A DNA stretch of 64,000 bases from Hemibagrus wyckioides (taxonomy: Eukaryota > Chordata > Actinopteri > Siluriformes > Bagridae): assembly GCF_019097595.1 (NCBI RefSeq), contig NC_080718.1, positions 23,731,657-23,795,656 on the forward strand, given 5' to 3'. Both the position numbers and the translations under genes were made by a program. A model generated the notes under the pieces. That model had not been told where the DNA came from. It ran no database searches and saw nothing but the letters and a program-made list of their open reading frames with translations. Of the stretch, positions 26,001 through 39,309 are shown piece by piece (within the stretch, counting starts at the first letter, position 1; each line of letters opens with the position of its first letter).

Positions 26001-29000
26001 CCAGAATCGTTCAGTTGGAAGAATTCTTTGATGATGTTGGATTGTTTGTAGATTTGTAAGAGTAAACCTCAACGTTTTATTTATTAAAAGTTATAAGATT
26101 CTGCAAGTTTTGATGTTTTTCTCACTTCCTCAAAGAGGGTATGTTAATTAGTTGAATAACAACAAAATGTACATGATCTATTGGGTTAGAGAGTGGAATT
26201 ATTTCTACCAATTTATATATGGTTTTTAAACATTTTTGTGTTTATTAATGGATTGTTTTTCCATCTTTTCAGAGCAATGCATATACGGCCATGTCCGACT
26301 CCTATATGCCTAGCTACTATAGCCCCTCCATAGGATTCACCTACTCGCTTAATGAAGCGGCGTGGTCCACAGGTGGTGATCCTCCCATGCCCTACCTGAC
26401 CTCTTATGGACAGCTTAGCAATGGGGAGCACCACTTCCTCCCAGATGCCATGTTTGGGCAGTCAGGGGCACTTGGGAGCAACCCTTTCCTGGGTCAGCAT
26501 GGTTTCAACTTTTTCCCCAGCGGGATTGACTTCTCTGCCTGGGGGAACAGCAGCTCTCAGGGACAGTCCACACAGAGTTACGCCTACGCACCCAGCTCGC
26601 TCGGGGGTGCTGTGATTGATGGACAGTCTCCATTTACCGCCAACGAGCCTCTTAACAAGGCTGTAGGGATGAACAGTTTGGACCAGGGTATGGCAGGGCT
26701 TAAGATCGGGGCAGGAGACATGACACCTAAAGTTGTTGGTTCTGGACTTCCTGGTGGACCTTTGAATCAGGTATCAGCAGCTCCCAGCATGCCCGCACCT
26801 TCTATTGCGCCTGCCAAAGTGGCATCCTGGGCGGACATCGCCAGCAAGCCTGCCAAGCCCCAGCCTAAGATCAAGACTAAAGGCACCTTGGGGGGCACAA
26901 ACCTTCCCCCTCCACCAATCAAACACAATATGGATATTGGCACATGGGATAACAAAGGGGCGGTGCCGAAAGCAGCAACACCTCAACAGCCAGCACTGCC
27001 CACCAATGGACAGCCTCCCAATCAGGCCTCCCCTCAGCCAGCTGCACCTGCCGGAGGGGTGCCGCAGCTTCCCCTCACCAATGGACAGCTTGCACCTCCT
27101 AACGTTCCATTAGGACAGCATCCCCAGGCTCCAAATGGGCAGCCAGGTATGGCTCCACCTCAACTTCAAGGCCCACCCCCTCCTGCACAACCTTCTCAAC
27201 CGACCCGCTGGGTCCCTCCTCGTAACCGTGCCAACGGCTTTGGAGATGCAGCAGGAGGGGCCAGCCAATCCCCTCCCAGTGCCGGTATAGGTGGCGTCAG
27301 CGTGCCACCAGAACCGCACCCGGTCCTTGAGAAGCTGCGTCTTGTCAACAACTACAATCCGAAGGACTTTGACTGGAACCCCAAGCAGGGACGTGTGTTT
27401 ATAATAAAGAGCTACTCGGAGGACGACATCCACCGCTCAATCAAGTACAACGTGTGGTGCAGCACGGAGCATGGCAACAAGCGTCTGGACGCAGCATACC
27501 GCTCTCTGGGCGGAAAGGGCCCCCTGTACCTGCTTTTCAGCGTCAACGGTAGCGGCCATTTCTGTGGTGTGGCTGAAATGCGCTCACCCGTGGACTACAA
27601 CACGTGCGCTGGCGTGTGGTCGCAGGATAAGTGGAAGGGTCGGTTCGATGTGCGTTGGATCTTTGTCAAGGACGTGCCCAACAGCCAGCTGCGTCACATC
27701 CGCTTGGAGAACAACGAGAACAAGCCAGTGACCAACTCGCGTGACACGCAGGAGGTCCCACTCGAAAAAGCGCGGCAGGTGCTCAAGATCATCGCGGGCT
27801 ACAAGCACACCACCTCTATCTTCGACGACTTCTCACACTATGAGAAGCGCCAGGAGGAGGAGGAGAGTGTTAAAAAGGTAATCAAACATTTAATGTCAGT
27901 CTTGTAAGTTATGCAATTAGGACCATTACATTTCTCTGAGACAGAGGTAGAAGGTGTGACCTCTTTTTTTTGGGATGATTTCAGTAGAGAGAGAATTTTT
28001 TTTTTTTGTTTGTTTTTTTTTTTGTGCATGCTTGTACAACTTCACAAAAGATTTGAAGCGCAAAGCAAGGGGTTTTGAATATTCCCACACAATTTGAATG
28101 CGTATTTTGATTAGCATCTCATTTGGCGGTACATGCTTTTTAATGATCTGAAACGTGTCAGTGAGCTGTGGAAACGTTTGTCAAGTCAAATCGCCTTTAT
28201 TTATGTTGCCAGCCGAACCAGTGAAATAAGATATATAAATAACATGAACAAAACCAAAAAATTTTAAAAGACAGAACCGTGCATGAAGAGGGATGGAAAA
28301 ACAGAAGACTCGTATTCTTTGATTTGTTATACATCATGATCTTGAATGTGAACTTTTTATTTATTTATTTTTAAGTACATTTTTTTGAATCAAATACTTT
28401 GTGAATGCTTTGAAATCAGTATAAATTTGTTGCTAGAGTAGAATCTGTAGAGAAGACATTATCGCTGTACAAATGTTTGTTTCAAATGTCTGCATAAATC
28501 ATAAGGATTTCATGTGGGTTTTGAAAACACCACAGGAGGATTTTATGAATTAAATTGATTGTTGCAGTCTGAAACACCAAAGAGGAGGCTAGTATAATAG
28601 ATTCCCCTTGTTTCAGGTGCGTAATAAACCTCATGGTTGTCTTGCTAGAGTTTCGTTTTGAGCATATTTTCCTCCATTGTTTGGTGATGATGGGGCTAAT
28701 AACCATTATCACTAGCAGCATATTAAGCAGTGTCCTGTGTATAATCATTATTGGAAAGCAATAGATGCATGTGGTATCGCAGAGCATAAATCAGTCATAG
28801 TGAAGACAAATCCTTTGTAATGTAATGTCATTTTGAAGCGATGATTTAATTGCCAGCATTCAGCACCTCTGTGTTTTTATTTTGCTCTGGTGCTAAACGG
28901 TGCATCTGACTGGGAGGCAAGTGAAAAGCTGCAATTTATGTTTGCTAGTGGTAAAGCCATTCCAGTAGAGTGGGGTTTGTTATAAAAGCAAACGGGACTA

Positions 29001-32000
29001 AATCTGTTCAGAAATCACCTGTGGGTGTAATGGTTAGGTGTTTTGGTCATGTTTTGTGTTTTCATGCATCCTGTTAAATTGTGTGTACATGAGACACAGA
29101 AATTAATCACAAGAGTCTTTCGGTGACTTTTAATGTGAGCCTGGAGTTATGATGATTACATTGTGTGCGTGTGTGTAGTGGTTGTATGAATCGTCATTGT
29201 AACAATGGGCTAGCTACTAGGGTGTGTGTGTGGTAAGCAGTTGTAATTTTGTTTGGTTACTTAGTGCTTTGACACTGTTGTTAATACATTTGCTTTCATG
29301 TGGCAGTTTGTTACACACATCTTAACGCGTCAGTAATGGAGCCAGATTTACCGGAACCTGACTCCACAAATGTGTTTGGGTTGCGCTGATGCCAGGAGCC
29401 ACCCGTTAAATAAAGTTGTATAGAGTTCTTACTTGGCTACCTAAAGTTGTGTTACTTGGATTCTTGACTTGGGCTTATTGGATCTGCTGATAAAGCAGTA
29501 AGATGTAAAATCAGTTTTCGCTGTTTTACCCCCTGTCAGAAGTGTTTGAGAGCCAAATCCTAATAAACGTTGGAAAGCTATGAGCATTTACAACAGAGGA
29601 GGGAGAAATATCAGGAAGGAATATTAAAGCGTGCGTTTTCTCACTGTACATGCGAATAAAAGATGTAGATTTGATTAAAAATTGCATAGTCCAGTGGGAA
29701 TCATTTATTTGCTGGAACATGATGTAGCTGTTCATGTCACGTGAGAATATTATGTGTTTCGGGGCTTTTGAATTTTAAGTCATTCATGCTTTGAATGCTT
29801 GTATAGCTTCTTCCCTACTTGTTCTCTGTTAAACTGAAGCGTTCAGCCTACTTACTTCTCCAACAATAGTATGACAAGTCTCAGAGGAAGTTTTAAAAGA
29901 AACTAAACTTTTTTTCTTTTCTTATGGGGAATTCGCTTCACAAGGGCAGAGTTGCTGTGAACCGAAATTGTAATAAACGTGATTAGGAGTAAATGCATGG
30001 CACATTGTCAGAGTTTGTTTATTCTCGCGTCTGCTGGCCAGCCACTGTGGAGGATTTGTTTCATGCCCAACTTGTGTGAAATGCATTTCTGACTCTCAGA
30101 AAACTGTTCAGGTTGAAGTATAAATGAAGCTGAATTCAGATATGTGATGCAGTGTTGAGTTCAAAACTGGATGTATAGATATAATAAATAGCCCTTATGT
30201 GCTTTGGCCATCCTGTAATATCTACCTAGTGTTGAGAATTCAGCAATAAAAAAAGTTTAATTTTATTTTAAATTTAGTAAGCAGTTCTCCTTACTGAAAT
30301 AATGCTTTGGTCACAAAGGGTCACTTAAGTTACAGAGTACCTGAAATTCAACAATTATATTTTCCTTTTAAATACGAAGTTCTTCTTAAGCATAATTAAA
30401 TTGGATAAGTGACTAAAACTTCCAAATACCATTGCAAAGGGAGACTCTTGTGTACATGCACTGTTAAATGCTGTATTTTATTTAAAGTGATGTCGCTTAA
30501 CATTGTTTGAACACCGTTTAATCACAATTCTTCAGAATTATTCTATTCTGTAAACCTGTTACAAAACTTAAATGCATTGTTCGGTTGTGATTGTGGAGTT
30601 TGTGAGTCAATGCACACACGGTTCAATTAAACTCTCAACGTTTATCTTGATAACCTGCTGAATCCTAGTCGAAGCCACTTATTAGACAGATTTCTCACCA
30701 AGGTGCTTTATTGGCTGTTTTCATTAGTCCACCTGACGCGTTTTCTAAGCTAGTTAGACCGTCTTCATCAGCTCAGATCTCACTTGTGAATTTATTTATG
30801 TATTAATTTATCGGAATTTACTGTGCATTTGCTGTTGCGCATCTTAAATTAGCATGCTTTGATTCACCTCTAGAGAAAATACAACTGCAGATTAGATTTG
30901 ATCTATTTAAATTAATGCAGCACTGATGGTATTGAATGTTGTACAATGAACTGTTTGCCATGCTGTAGTGTTGAAAATTAAACAATTGTACACTATCTGT
31001 TATACAGTATTTTGCCCAGTGATGCTTGTCAAACTTCCTCTTCATTCAGCGGTCACACTGAAAATGCCATGCATGACACCTGTGTCTGTGCAAGACATTA
31101 GCCATTTTTGCTGATGGTGGTAGATTTGTGTCCCTCATGGTGAAGATCTAGTGTTTTGGGGCTGTATCTTTTCAATGATAGTTTTTTTTATTTGTTTATT
31201 GTTAAATTTGTGCAGGTGGAGGTGCAGGGGAACGACCCATACTCGAGTAATCACAGCCGGAGTCACTACAGAGTGCAGGTAAGTCTCACCTTGAACACAC
31301 ATCGATGTCTTAGAGGGATGCCTGCCAATGGATAAGATGCCATTTTATGTTACAGTTTTTAAACCAGAAAATGGTGTGTATTTTCTCAAATTATTCAAAG
31401 TGCTCCTTTAAAGTACAAGTGGATGCATTCTCTTGTCCAAAGCATGTTTCATAGTCTCTATTAAAACACCCATCCTCATACTAGTGCTAACCAAAAGTCA
31501 TGATTCAGCCAGCAGCAGCAGGGCCATGTTAAACGAATGCCGGTCTGGTAAATAAGCTGATGCAAAGAAGCACTAAAATATACAGTGTAAAAGCAGTGTA
31601 GCATAAGCACTGTTCTTCTAAATGATTATGTTTGGAATATATTTAATTACATCTGAATCTCATGATGGAACATTTTGTGCCCTAAATTAGCAAAGAAGAA
31701 TTGCAGACTAGTAGAAAGGCTGTATTGACCTGATTTTGGGTTGAGCCAGCAGGGAGTAGGCGGCCAGAGGAATATAAATGGCACAAACTGAAAAAATGTT
31801 GATAAATTTATTTAAAGCTGAAATTGTACATTAAGTCTGAATTGCTAATTTCTAGAAATGACCAAAAGTTCGACAAACAGCTACATAAAATGAAATAAAT
31901 AAATATAATGAAAACCGTGGGTGTAGTTATAACCTGGCCCTGTGGCTGGTGCTTTCAAAGTGCTTTTTATCAGCCACTGATTTTGATGTAGTCATGAGTA

Positions 32001-32354
32001 TACTATGAGGGAATAAAATCTACATAATGTCTCAATGCCTTTTTATAAATATTTGCAGCTGAATATGAATTGTCAGAAGCAATTAAACAGTGGTTTGATG
32101 TAATGTGTCTCCTTTTTTGCTCGTCTACATTCGTGACAAATAATTGAGCCAAAACACTCTAATGAGCATCGTGTGAAATTGTCCCATTTGATTTATCGTT
32201 CCAGATGTTTTCACGATAACAGTGAGCGTATATGTATACGGTCTCAGCTATACTAGTCTTGTATTTGCTATGAAGGTTTGTTTATTTTCTTTGATTATTG
32301 ATTTCTCTCTCACTTTTCACTTTTCCCTAGGATCGTCAAGGACGTGTCAAGTAA
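23030..32354 (+). CDS. ythdf2: YTH domain-containing family protein 2, m6A reader
   Basis: Six coding exons: 23030-23056, 23252-23276, 25059-25138, 26273-27877, 31216-31278 and 32331-32354 (1824 nt, 607 residues), all GT-AG with consistent phases. The protein opens [21 protein letters not shown], the YTHDF2 signature. A low-complexity Pro/Gln/Gly-rich region (about 45-400) includes [15 protein letters not shown] and [18 protein letters not shown]. The YTH domain runs from about 417 to 551. Its aromatic cage is W439, W493 and W498, equivalent to human W432, W486 and W491, and all are intact. YTHDF2 binds N6-methyladenosine in cytoplasmic mRNA and recruits CCR4-NOT for decay; the low-complexity region drives condensates. 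It is closer to YTHDF2 than YTHDF1/3 ([29 protein letters not shown]). The 63-nt exon 5 encodes [21 protein letters not shown] less its last residue plus one, a tail insert absent from the main mammalian form. No lesion is seen. Confidence 0.97.
23277..26272 (+). other. ythdf2: ythdf2 introns 2 and 3
   Basis: Intron 2 is 23277-25058 and intron 3 is 25139-26272, split by the 80-nt exon 3. The first 250 bases of intron 2 remain CpG-rich and probably belong to the promoter CpG island. Small open frames here have no recognisable domains. No nested gene was found. Confidence 0.7.
27878..31215 (+). other. ythdf2: ythdf2 intron 4
   Basis: A 3.3-kb intron between the large YTH exon and the 63-nt exon. 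Reading past the donor would add only VIKHLMSVL before a stop, so an unspliced product is probably not the main form. The sequence is AT-rich with no transposon or RNA gene that I recognise. Confidence 0.7.
31279..32330 (+). other. ythdf2: ythdf2 intron 5
   Basis: Donor CAG/GTAAGT and acceptor TTTTCCCTAG. The last exon supplies only DRQGRVK and stop. Nothing else was identified in the intron. Confidence 0.75.
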
Positions 32355-33610
32355 AAGCCACTTGTTTTTGGGGAAAAAGACTGATATGGTCCTGCTCTCC
32401 CCAACCATACATCCAGATGTTTTCACTGATTTATTTTGGGGAAAGACTTAACCAAGGATTCAAAGCAAGAAAAAAAAATGAATGAAAAAAAAAAAAACCT
32501 AAATGAAGACTCTTCTCTTGATTTCTGTTGACTTAAAAGACTTACTTTGAACTTGTAGTAAAGGAAAAAAAACGAATATTCATAGGACTACAACTTAATT
32601 CTATAGGATGCTTAGGGTGATCATTTTTGCGCCTGTTTTTGTCCCATTCTTTTTTTTTTTTTTTTTTTTTCTTCGCTGCCTCCTCTTTTCTCCTCCCTTA
32701 TTTCTTTTAAACTGTTTTGTTTTTACAGTCCAAGAGCAAGGCTGGTCTGCCTCATCACTAAAGTCGATAGTGGATTTTTTTTTTTTAGTATCGGATTCGA
32801 AGGCCCTGTCTGAACGGCAGCCTGTTTCATTTCTTTGTTAATCCCTCCCCATTTTTTTTTTTTTTATTGGAAATGATCCCATCAGGATGCACAGTGGGAG
32901 TGGCCTTTCAGTGGATTTTGCGTTGAGTAATTCTACAATAGCCTGTGAAAAATGTCATCAATGCAAAAAGGAAAGATGTCCTTATCTCTCTCTTATAAGA
33001 GTGAAAACGTATAATTATAATGAATATTCTGGACTTTTTTTGTTTGTTTTAGGCCTGTTGGTAAGAGTGGGTTTCGGTCATGACAGTTTAATCAAACACC
33101 AGAAATGTTAATTTTGTCATTTGTATAATTTTTTTATGGTGTGCAAAAACGGGGCTGTGTTTAAAAGTTTTCTGACATTTTGTTTTTTTGTTTTTGTTTT
33201 TTTTTGCATTTTTTCCCCTTCAAGTTAAAAATGTTGCTACGGGCTGCTCTCTTCTCGTCATCCATTTTTCTTTCTCTTCTCTGTTTCTTAAGTCAGCATC
33301 GAGGTGGGCTGTGGACCCTCTCTTTCTATTACTCAGTTCATGAAAATAAATGTGGTATACTCAGCACAACACGTGTTGCATTCTCCCCTTGTTTGACTAC
33401 ATTCTTCACTTCCCCACACTAACCCATGTCCCGAATCGCCTGGTTCCTCCCTTCACCCTCGATTCCTTCAGTAGCCGCCTGCGTACTCCACCCGCCATTC
33501 CAGTAGTATGTTAATATTCGTGCATTTAAAAAAAAAAAAAAAAAGTGGGGTCCTGCAAAAATTCAGGCACTGATCAGAATAATAAAAAGCTGCTGAAATG
33601 ATGTAGTGTG
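32355..33610 (+). other. ythdf2: ythdf2 3' UTR with two candidate poly(A) signals
   Basis: T-rich, poly(T)-interrupted sequence after the stop codon. AATAAA occurs at 33345-33350 and 33581-33586; the second is followed by a GT-rich stretch (33606-33630), which suits cleavage. The open frames here are U-rich shadows. Confidence 0.6.
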
Positions 33611-34104
33611 GTTCGGTTTTGTTTGGGCTCAACAAATCAATAACCTGCATGATTTGGCATGTGAGATGAGCAGTGGGGTACGTACCATATGATGAAGTAT
33701 TGTGCTGCAAAAGTGGCCCATTTCATAGTCAGGTGTTTGAAATTATTGTTCTACTTTCCAAAGTTAGCAGATACCAGCTTGTGTTACATGTGTGTATTGT
33801 ATTTCATGTGGTGTTGATTTCTGAGTGAGTGAGAACGTGACAGACTTTTTGCAGGCTGTTTGTATGAAAGAAAAACACTTCAAGCAACTTTTCAAGTGCT
33901 GATTCTGGTGACAGCTGAAAGGAGGATGTGTTGGCGAACAGATGTCAGTTTACACGTGTGTGGGGGTGTATGTGCGCACATTTTACCAGAGCAGAGACAC
34001 CAAGTAATTAGGTAGTGTCAGTTTTTTACTCTGTACTCAAAATGTTGAGCGACTCAAACGACCATTTTTACATTTTCAGTTGTTTTTTTTTTTCCTTTCC
34101 TTTT

Positions 34105-34330
34105 TTCTATTTGTATAAATTTTAACAATAGACCTTGTGACAAAGCAGCTGTACAGAAATCCGGATGCAGATCGAGACTGCGAATAAGCCAGTCAAGACC
34201 GTGAAAAGGAAAAAACACCCTCAGACATCAGGAAGAAACCTTGAAAGGAACCAGTCTCCAAAGGGATCCCATTCTCATCGGGATGACAACGGAAAGTGTG
34301 ATCATAAAGCATTACTGTTCCACAACTGTA
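34105..34330. repeat. Decayed interspersed repeat
   Basis: Contains TTGTGACAAAGCAGCTGTAC, CAGGAAGAAACCTTGAAAGG and AACCAGTCTCC...GGATCCCATTCTCATC. It is the same family as 20960-21100 and here better preserved on its left side. Confidence 0.6.
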
Positions 34331-34652
34331 TACTGTAAAGTTACACTGCACTTAATGTGTTGAAAGGCTGTTCAGTGCGAGTGAACTCGGAAGAACGGCC
34401 CTCTGAGGGATGACTGTCTTTTTTGTTTTACATACAGCCCAAAGCACATTATGCCAAGGTCTTGCTGTGGTCAGGAGGAAACCAGACTCCAGATGGCACC
34501 AGTTATCTTGTGTATATTAGTAGGATTATACATTGTTACTCAAATATATGGGTATACTGTAAAGTCAGTTAGTATGGAATGTGTTGAAAGGATGTAAATG
34601 TGTTGTATGTGAGTACAGGTATGAGCACAGGACAGGCTTTGTAGTCCTTGTC

Positions 34653-34835
34653 ATGCTTGGATCACGTCAACTCAAGGGCAGACAACATACATGCAAATCA
34701 TCGTAGGTGATGGCTGCCATGCTTAGATAATGTAAACTCAAGGGCAGACAACGTGCATGCAAATCACCATACGTGATGGCTACCATGCTTAGATCATGTA
34801 AACGCTTGGAGACAACATGCATGATTTGCATCTTT
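34653..34835. repeat. 66-bp tandem repeat, nearly three copies
   Basis: Units start at 34653, 34719 and 34785 with an exact 66-bp period; the third is deleted and truncated. Each full unit holds ATGCAAAT (34691 and 34757), and the third has its reverse complement (34824-34831). Confidence 0.85.
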
Positions 34836-35249
34836 GGAGTTCTTGAGAGAGAGATATGGGCAATGGTTAGACATGGTGAGGATAGGAAAATGGATTTAGA
34901 GGATCTGTATGACTTGCGGTTAAACCCAGCGAGTCTTGAAGCAATTAATGTTGGCCCATGTAAAGAAATTGAATGAAATGATATCTAAGCATTGTATGCG
35001 TGTATATGCATTAAGAAATTTCTGCTGCACTTCTTGAAATATACTTTTTGTGAATCAAGCAATTTGTTGCAACCTGGCTTGAAAGTGTTGGGGGTTAACA
35101 AGATGGTTCTGGATCTTCAGTGTCAGTTTGTGTTGGGGTATAGAACAAAGCTCAGGTTACAGTCTGTGTATGTTCCTTCTCTGGGGTCTCCAGATTCATC
35201 AAAGACATGCCAGCAAGTGAACTGGGTATGCTACACTGCTGCTGGATGT

Positions 35250-35375
35250 GATTGTGTGTATGAATGGGGCCAGGTGATGGACTGGCAGGGTGTATTCCTG
35301 CCTTACTCCTATTGTTTCTGGAATAGGATAAAGAAGCACCAAATGCAATCCTGACCAGAATAAATATTTTTATTG
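35250..35375. repeat. Decayed interspersed repeat fragment
   Basis: GGTGATGGACTGGCAGGGTG, TATTCCTGCCTTACTCC, then TTCTGGAATAGG and ATTGAAGATGAAATGA. These are segments of a very common fish repeat whose usual form reads GATGGACTGGCGTCCCATCC. It overlaps a 120-codon open frame that I reject as a gene. Confidence 0.55.
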
Positions 35376-35739
35376 AAGATGAAATGAGCAAATTTGTAAC
35401 TAATTTGTGTTTATGCTTTCTTCAAAATTCGTCAAAAAGCTTGTTTTCTCCAAAATTCCTGGACTAATGAAGAGCACAGGTTCCCAGTTCTAAGTCAGGT
35501 ATCCTGGGGAGCAGAGACAGCAGGTACTCCAGGACCAGAGTTGGGAAGATACTAAAACTAGTTTGCTACAAATTAGCTTTAGCAACTAAGCACAAACCTT
35601 TGAATAGTTAACAGTAAGCAACTTCCTGAATGATGGCTCCCAAGCAGGACTTCTACAATCCAAATGATGGATATCCAAGCAGCCAGGGGTCAGTATAGAG
35701 CTCTCTTAAAAACAGTGTACTACTAAATATTTAATTCTG

Positions 35740-36065
35740 CAGCGAAAAGGAAATTGTTTAGTGGTCCATTAACGTTCAAGAGACCTGATAAATGTATTCC
35801 TGGTTCAATCCTGAGCTTGTGGAGTTTTGTGTGTTCTTCCTGTGTCTATTCTCTGGAATCTCTGGTTTCAACCCTGTAAAAAAAAATTTATCAGTACTTG
35901 GATTTAACTAAGATATATTACCCCTAGGTGTGAATGTGTGCCCTACGATGACTGCTGTTACATATGTGGTGTATTCCCAGAATAACCTCTGGATCCACCA
36001 TGACCCGGACCTGGATCGAACCCTTGCTGGAAATGAGTGATTGCTACTGTCTCTCAACATGAGGA
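35740..36065. repeat. Decayed interspersed repeat, longer copy
   Basis: GGTTCAATCCTGAGCTTGTGG, GTGTGTTCTTCCTGTGTCTA and GGTGTATTCCCAGAATAACC, then CTGGATCCACCATGACCCGG. Same family as 35250-35375, with both 5' and 3' portions present. Confidence 0.6.
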
Positions 36066-37563
36066 CAGGAAAGTTAATAAATCCATCATGAGGCTGGAAA
36101 ATCTATTTATACGAGCAATATATCTTAAATTGTCTGTTGCACAGTAGTTAATGGTACAGTAAATGATGAACTGAACTTTAACCATTTGTTAGATCAGAGA
36201 ACCAATATAGTTAAAGACATTTAAAAAATGATATATTGGAAATATAGCAATATTGAATGTGTACGCGTCAGATAATTTACTTAGAACGTTAAGAAAACCT
36301 CTATCGTTAAAATATATATAAATAAACAGCATGTTGCATGTCCTAGCAAATTTCAACCACATCTACCCTTGAAATATTTAAAAAAGAAAATAAAAATAAA
36401 AATCCATGTAGTGTATTAAAAATATATATATATATTTCATCAATTGGATAATGGAAAGAAGTATGTATTTTATTCATTTTTTCTTTATTTTCAATGATAT
36501 GTGATATTGAGGTTTTTTTAAGGAAATGTAGTTTTTGATGAATGAAGACCTAGCATGGATGCTACCAACCACAATTTTGTGTATTTGCTGGTATTTGGGT
36601 CTGAGGTAAAACAAGCAAGCAAGCAAACCCAAGCACCAAGTGCAATAAATTTAGAAGTATTATTAAAAATGTATTTTCGTGGTGCAGTTTCTTAGCCTTT
36701 CAGTATTAGCTTAATGTCAAGTCTAACTCCTGAGGTAAATTAGAGAATAGAAAAGTCGTTACAAATTCATTATGGTTTAATAATTATTTATGCTTGAATT
36801 GACGTATTTCACATTTGAAACAGCTCCTAATAATGAAAATTGTAAATATGTGATCAAATCTGAGGGAAAAGGGGGAGAAACAGGTTGAACATTTTACTTG
36901 AAGGAAAAGAGACTAGTCAGGAAATGGCGGCATGGTGCGGAAATAAAAGGCACTGGCCAGTAGAGGGCAGCAAATCTCCTGCAAATTTCCTGGCCTGACT
37001 ACCAGATTTTCTTCTCAGTGCATTAATGCATATTATGTTGGCAGGAATGTTTCAATGTGCATTAAGTGTGTTTTTGACATGTCAAAATCATGAGCATGAT
37101 ATAAGTGTAGCTGCTTATATACATGGGTCAAAATATTATGAGATTATGCTTTTTGTAATATACCGCAAAATTATGTCACAGTGAAGATGAAAATGTCATC
37201 TTCTCAATGACAATTTTATTTCTCTCTCGATTTACATCATTTTTTTCCCCTGCACACACCTTATCAACAAGCAAATTTAGAACAGTGGAATTATATTTAT
37301 GAATGATTCAGTGATATGCACAGCCATTCAGAAACAAAAAAGTGATGAGATTTGTCATTATTTGTATGTATTTATTATATGTATTTTGATATATGCAAAA
37401 TATATAATATTGATATAATAACTAGTCCGTAAAGATGACCTTTTTATACTGTCAAGATACAGTGATAATCAAATTATTTCTATGTATACATGGATATACC
37501 CTGTGTGTTTCTATATCTATTTATTTATTTATCTATCTATGTGAGTTTATACTTAAGAGATAG

Positions 37564-37603
<40 letters not shown>

Positions 37604-38990
37604 TACTGTGCATTTCCATGAATTACTTTTCCAACAAAAAACTGAATGTTACAGATAAATACCTGGATATTATATTTCCTGTTAAATGAAAGCAGCATAT
37701 TACATAACAGTCTCTAGAATAACTGCACAGATTCTCCAAGAGCTTCAATATAACGACTAATTTACTGCACACATCATACCTGAGGCTAATTATGTTTTTA
37801 TATAATTTAAATAAATAAAGGATTATTGCACCAAATGTTGAGGTTTTTTTTTTTATTAATTACTACTTACTGCACATTATATTTTTTAAAAACGTAGTAA
37901 CATTACTGTTCTATATATATATATATATTGTCTGTGTGTGTGTGTGTGTGTGTTTCTGCATTCAGCATAGTGTTATCTGCTACTCAGCATGTTGGTATGT
38001 TTGTGAGTTTATTTGTGGTAACGTCCTTGCATGGTTTAGACTTGCATCTCTAACAAAACCTGACTACAGCAATATAAATAAACAGAAAGTATAGAGCTTT
38101 CATCCCCCCCAAACAAACATAAACACACTCCAAACCCCTCTCTCTGAAAAGTAGCATTGGATCTGTTCTCTCCCTGGGCCTTTATTCAGACGTGTGCCGT
38201 GAGGAAGACACCGCTGCATTTGGTAAATATTCCAACGGTCGACCTGTCAGGAAGGTCAAACCCATCCATCAACTAGAGGCCTTCTACTCATTAAAGATTT
38301 AGGTCCATTATTGCAAAGGATGGAAATTGTGTGTACGTTGGCAAGAAGTCGTGTAGATACTGTAGCAGTCTGTGTGATCATAGCTGTGTATTTTAGGAAG
38401 TGTGTAAATTTGTGCATGCGTGTGTGTGTGTCTGGGTGTGTGTAGGGCTGGAGTGTGCGGTGTGTGAAGCGGCACGTGGCGATGCCTATGGCCTATCTAA
38501 TTCAGGGTGCCTGAGGGTTCCACTTTTGACCTCTCTCTCTGCGTCTCACTCTCTTTTGCTGTCCCAGAGGAACACACTGTCTCATGGGACACTGAAACGA
38601 CAGCAGGATGGGGGACGGCACGTGTCTGTAAGAGCAGTGCATTTTAGACAGACACCGTCTGCCCGTCCCAAACCCCAACCCCCTTTCAGTCTTGTCCAAT
38701 CACTGTCTCAAAATATACCATGACAAAGACACAAGATTAAGGTGCTTTTTTTTATTATTATTATTTTTATTGTAAAAATACCAAGTGGATGAGAACAGAT
38801 AGTATCTCTTCACTGAGTGGCCTGAATGTGACACACACATATAGATATATATTTATGTATATTTCTGTCTGTCTATAAACTGTCTGTCTCACACACGTGC
38901 ATGGCATTTAAAACTGGTTTTAAGATAAAGTCTTATCTCAAATCGTTTAAAACCAAAGTCTATACTGAATATTGAACACATAATGTGAAG
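36066..38990. other. Intergenic, AT-rich
   Basis: Holds a (GA)n run at 37568-37600, an (AT)n/(GT)n pair at 37911-37952 and no recognised gene. The part at 38160-38330 is free of simple repeats and more balanced in base composition; a regulatory role near mir-124 is possible but unproven. Confidence 0.4.
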
Positions 38991-39000
38991 GTTTTGTTAC

Positions 39001-39079
<79 letters not shown>

Positions 39080-39080
39080 A
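39001..39080. repeat. (GATA)n microsatellite
   Basis: About twenty GATA units. Confidence 0.97.
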
Positions 39081-39267
39081 TAATTAGCACTCTTTTTTTA
39101 CCCTTCTATGATTCATATGCATTCATTTTGCACAACATTGCCATCTTTATGGAATTTTAATATTTTTATTTGTAGCTGAAGAGCATGCATTGCAAATCGA
39201 ATCAATTTTTATATATAAAATATATAATATATATTTACTTTTACATTTTACTCCTTATAAAATGCAC

Positions 39268-39299
<32 letters not shown>

Positions 39300-39309
39300 T
39301 GATTAATAT

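Noticed and set aside
27878..27907. ythdf2 protein ending in VIKHLMSVL
   Set aside because: This is intron 4 read-through after a consensus donor; two downstream exons complete the known fish ending.
34992..35354. 120-codon open frame
   Set aside because: Its second half lies in a decayed fish interspersed repeat.
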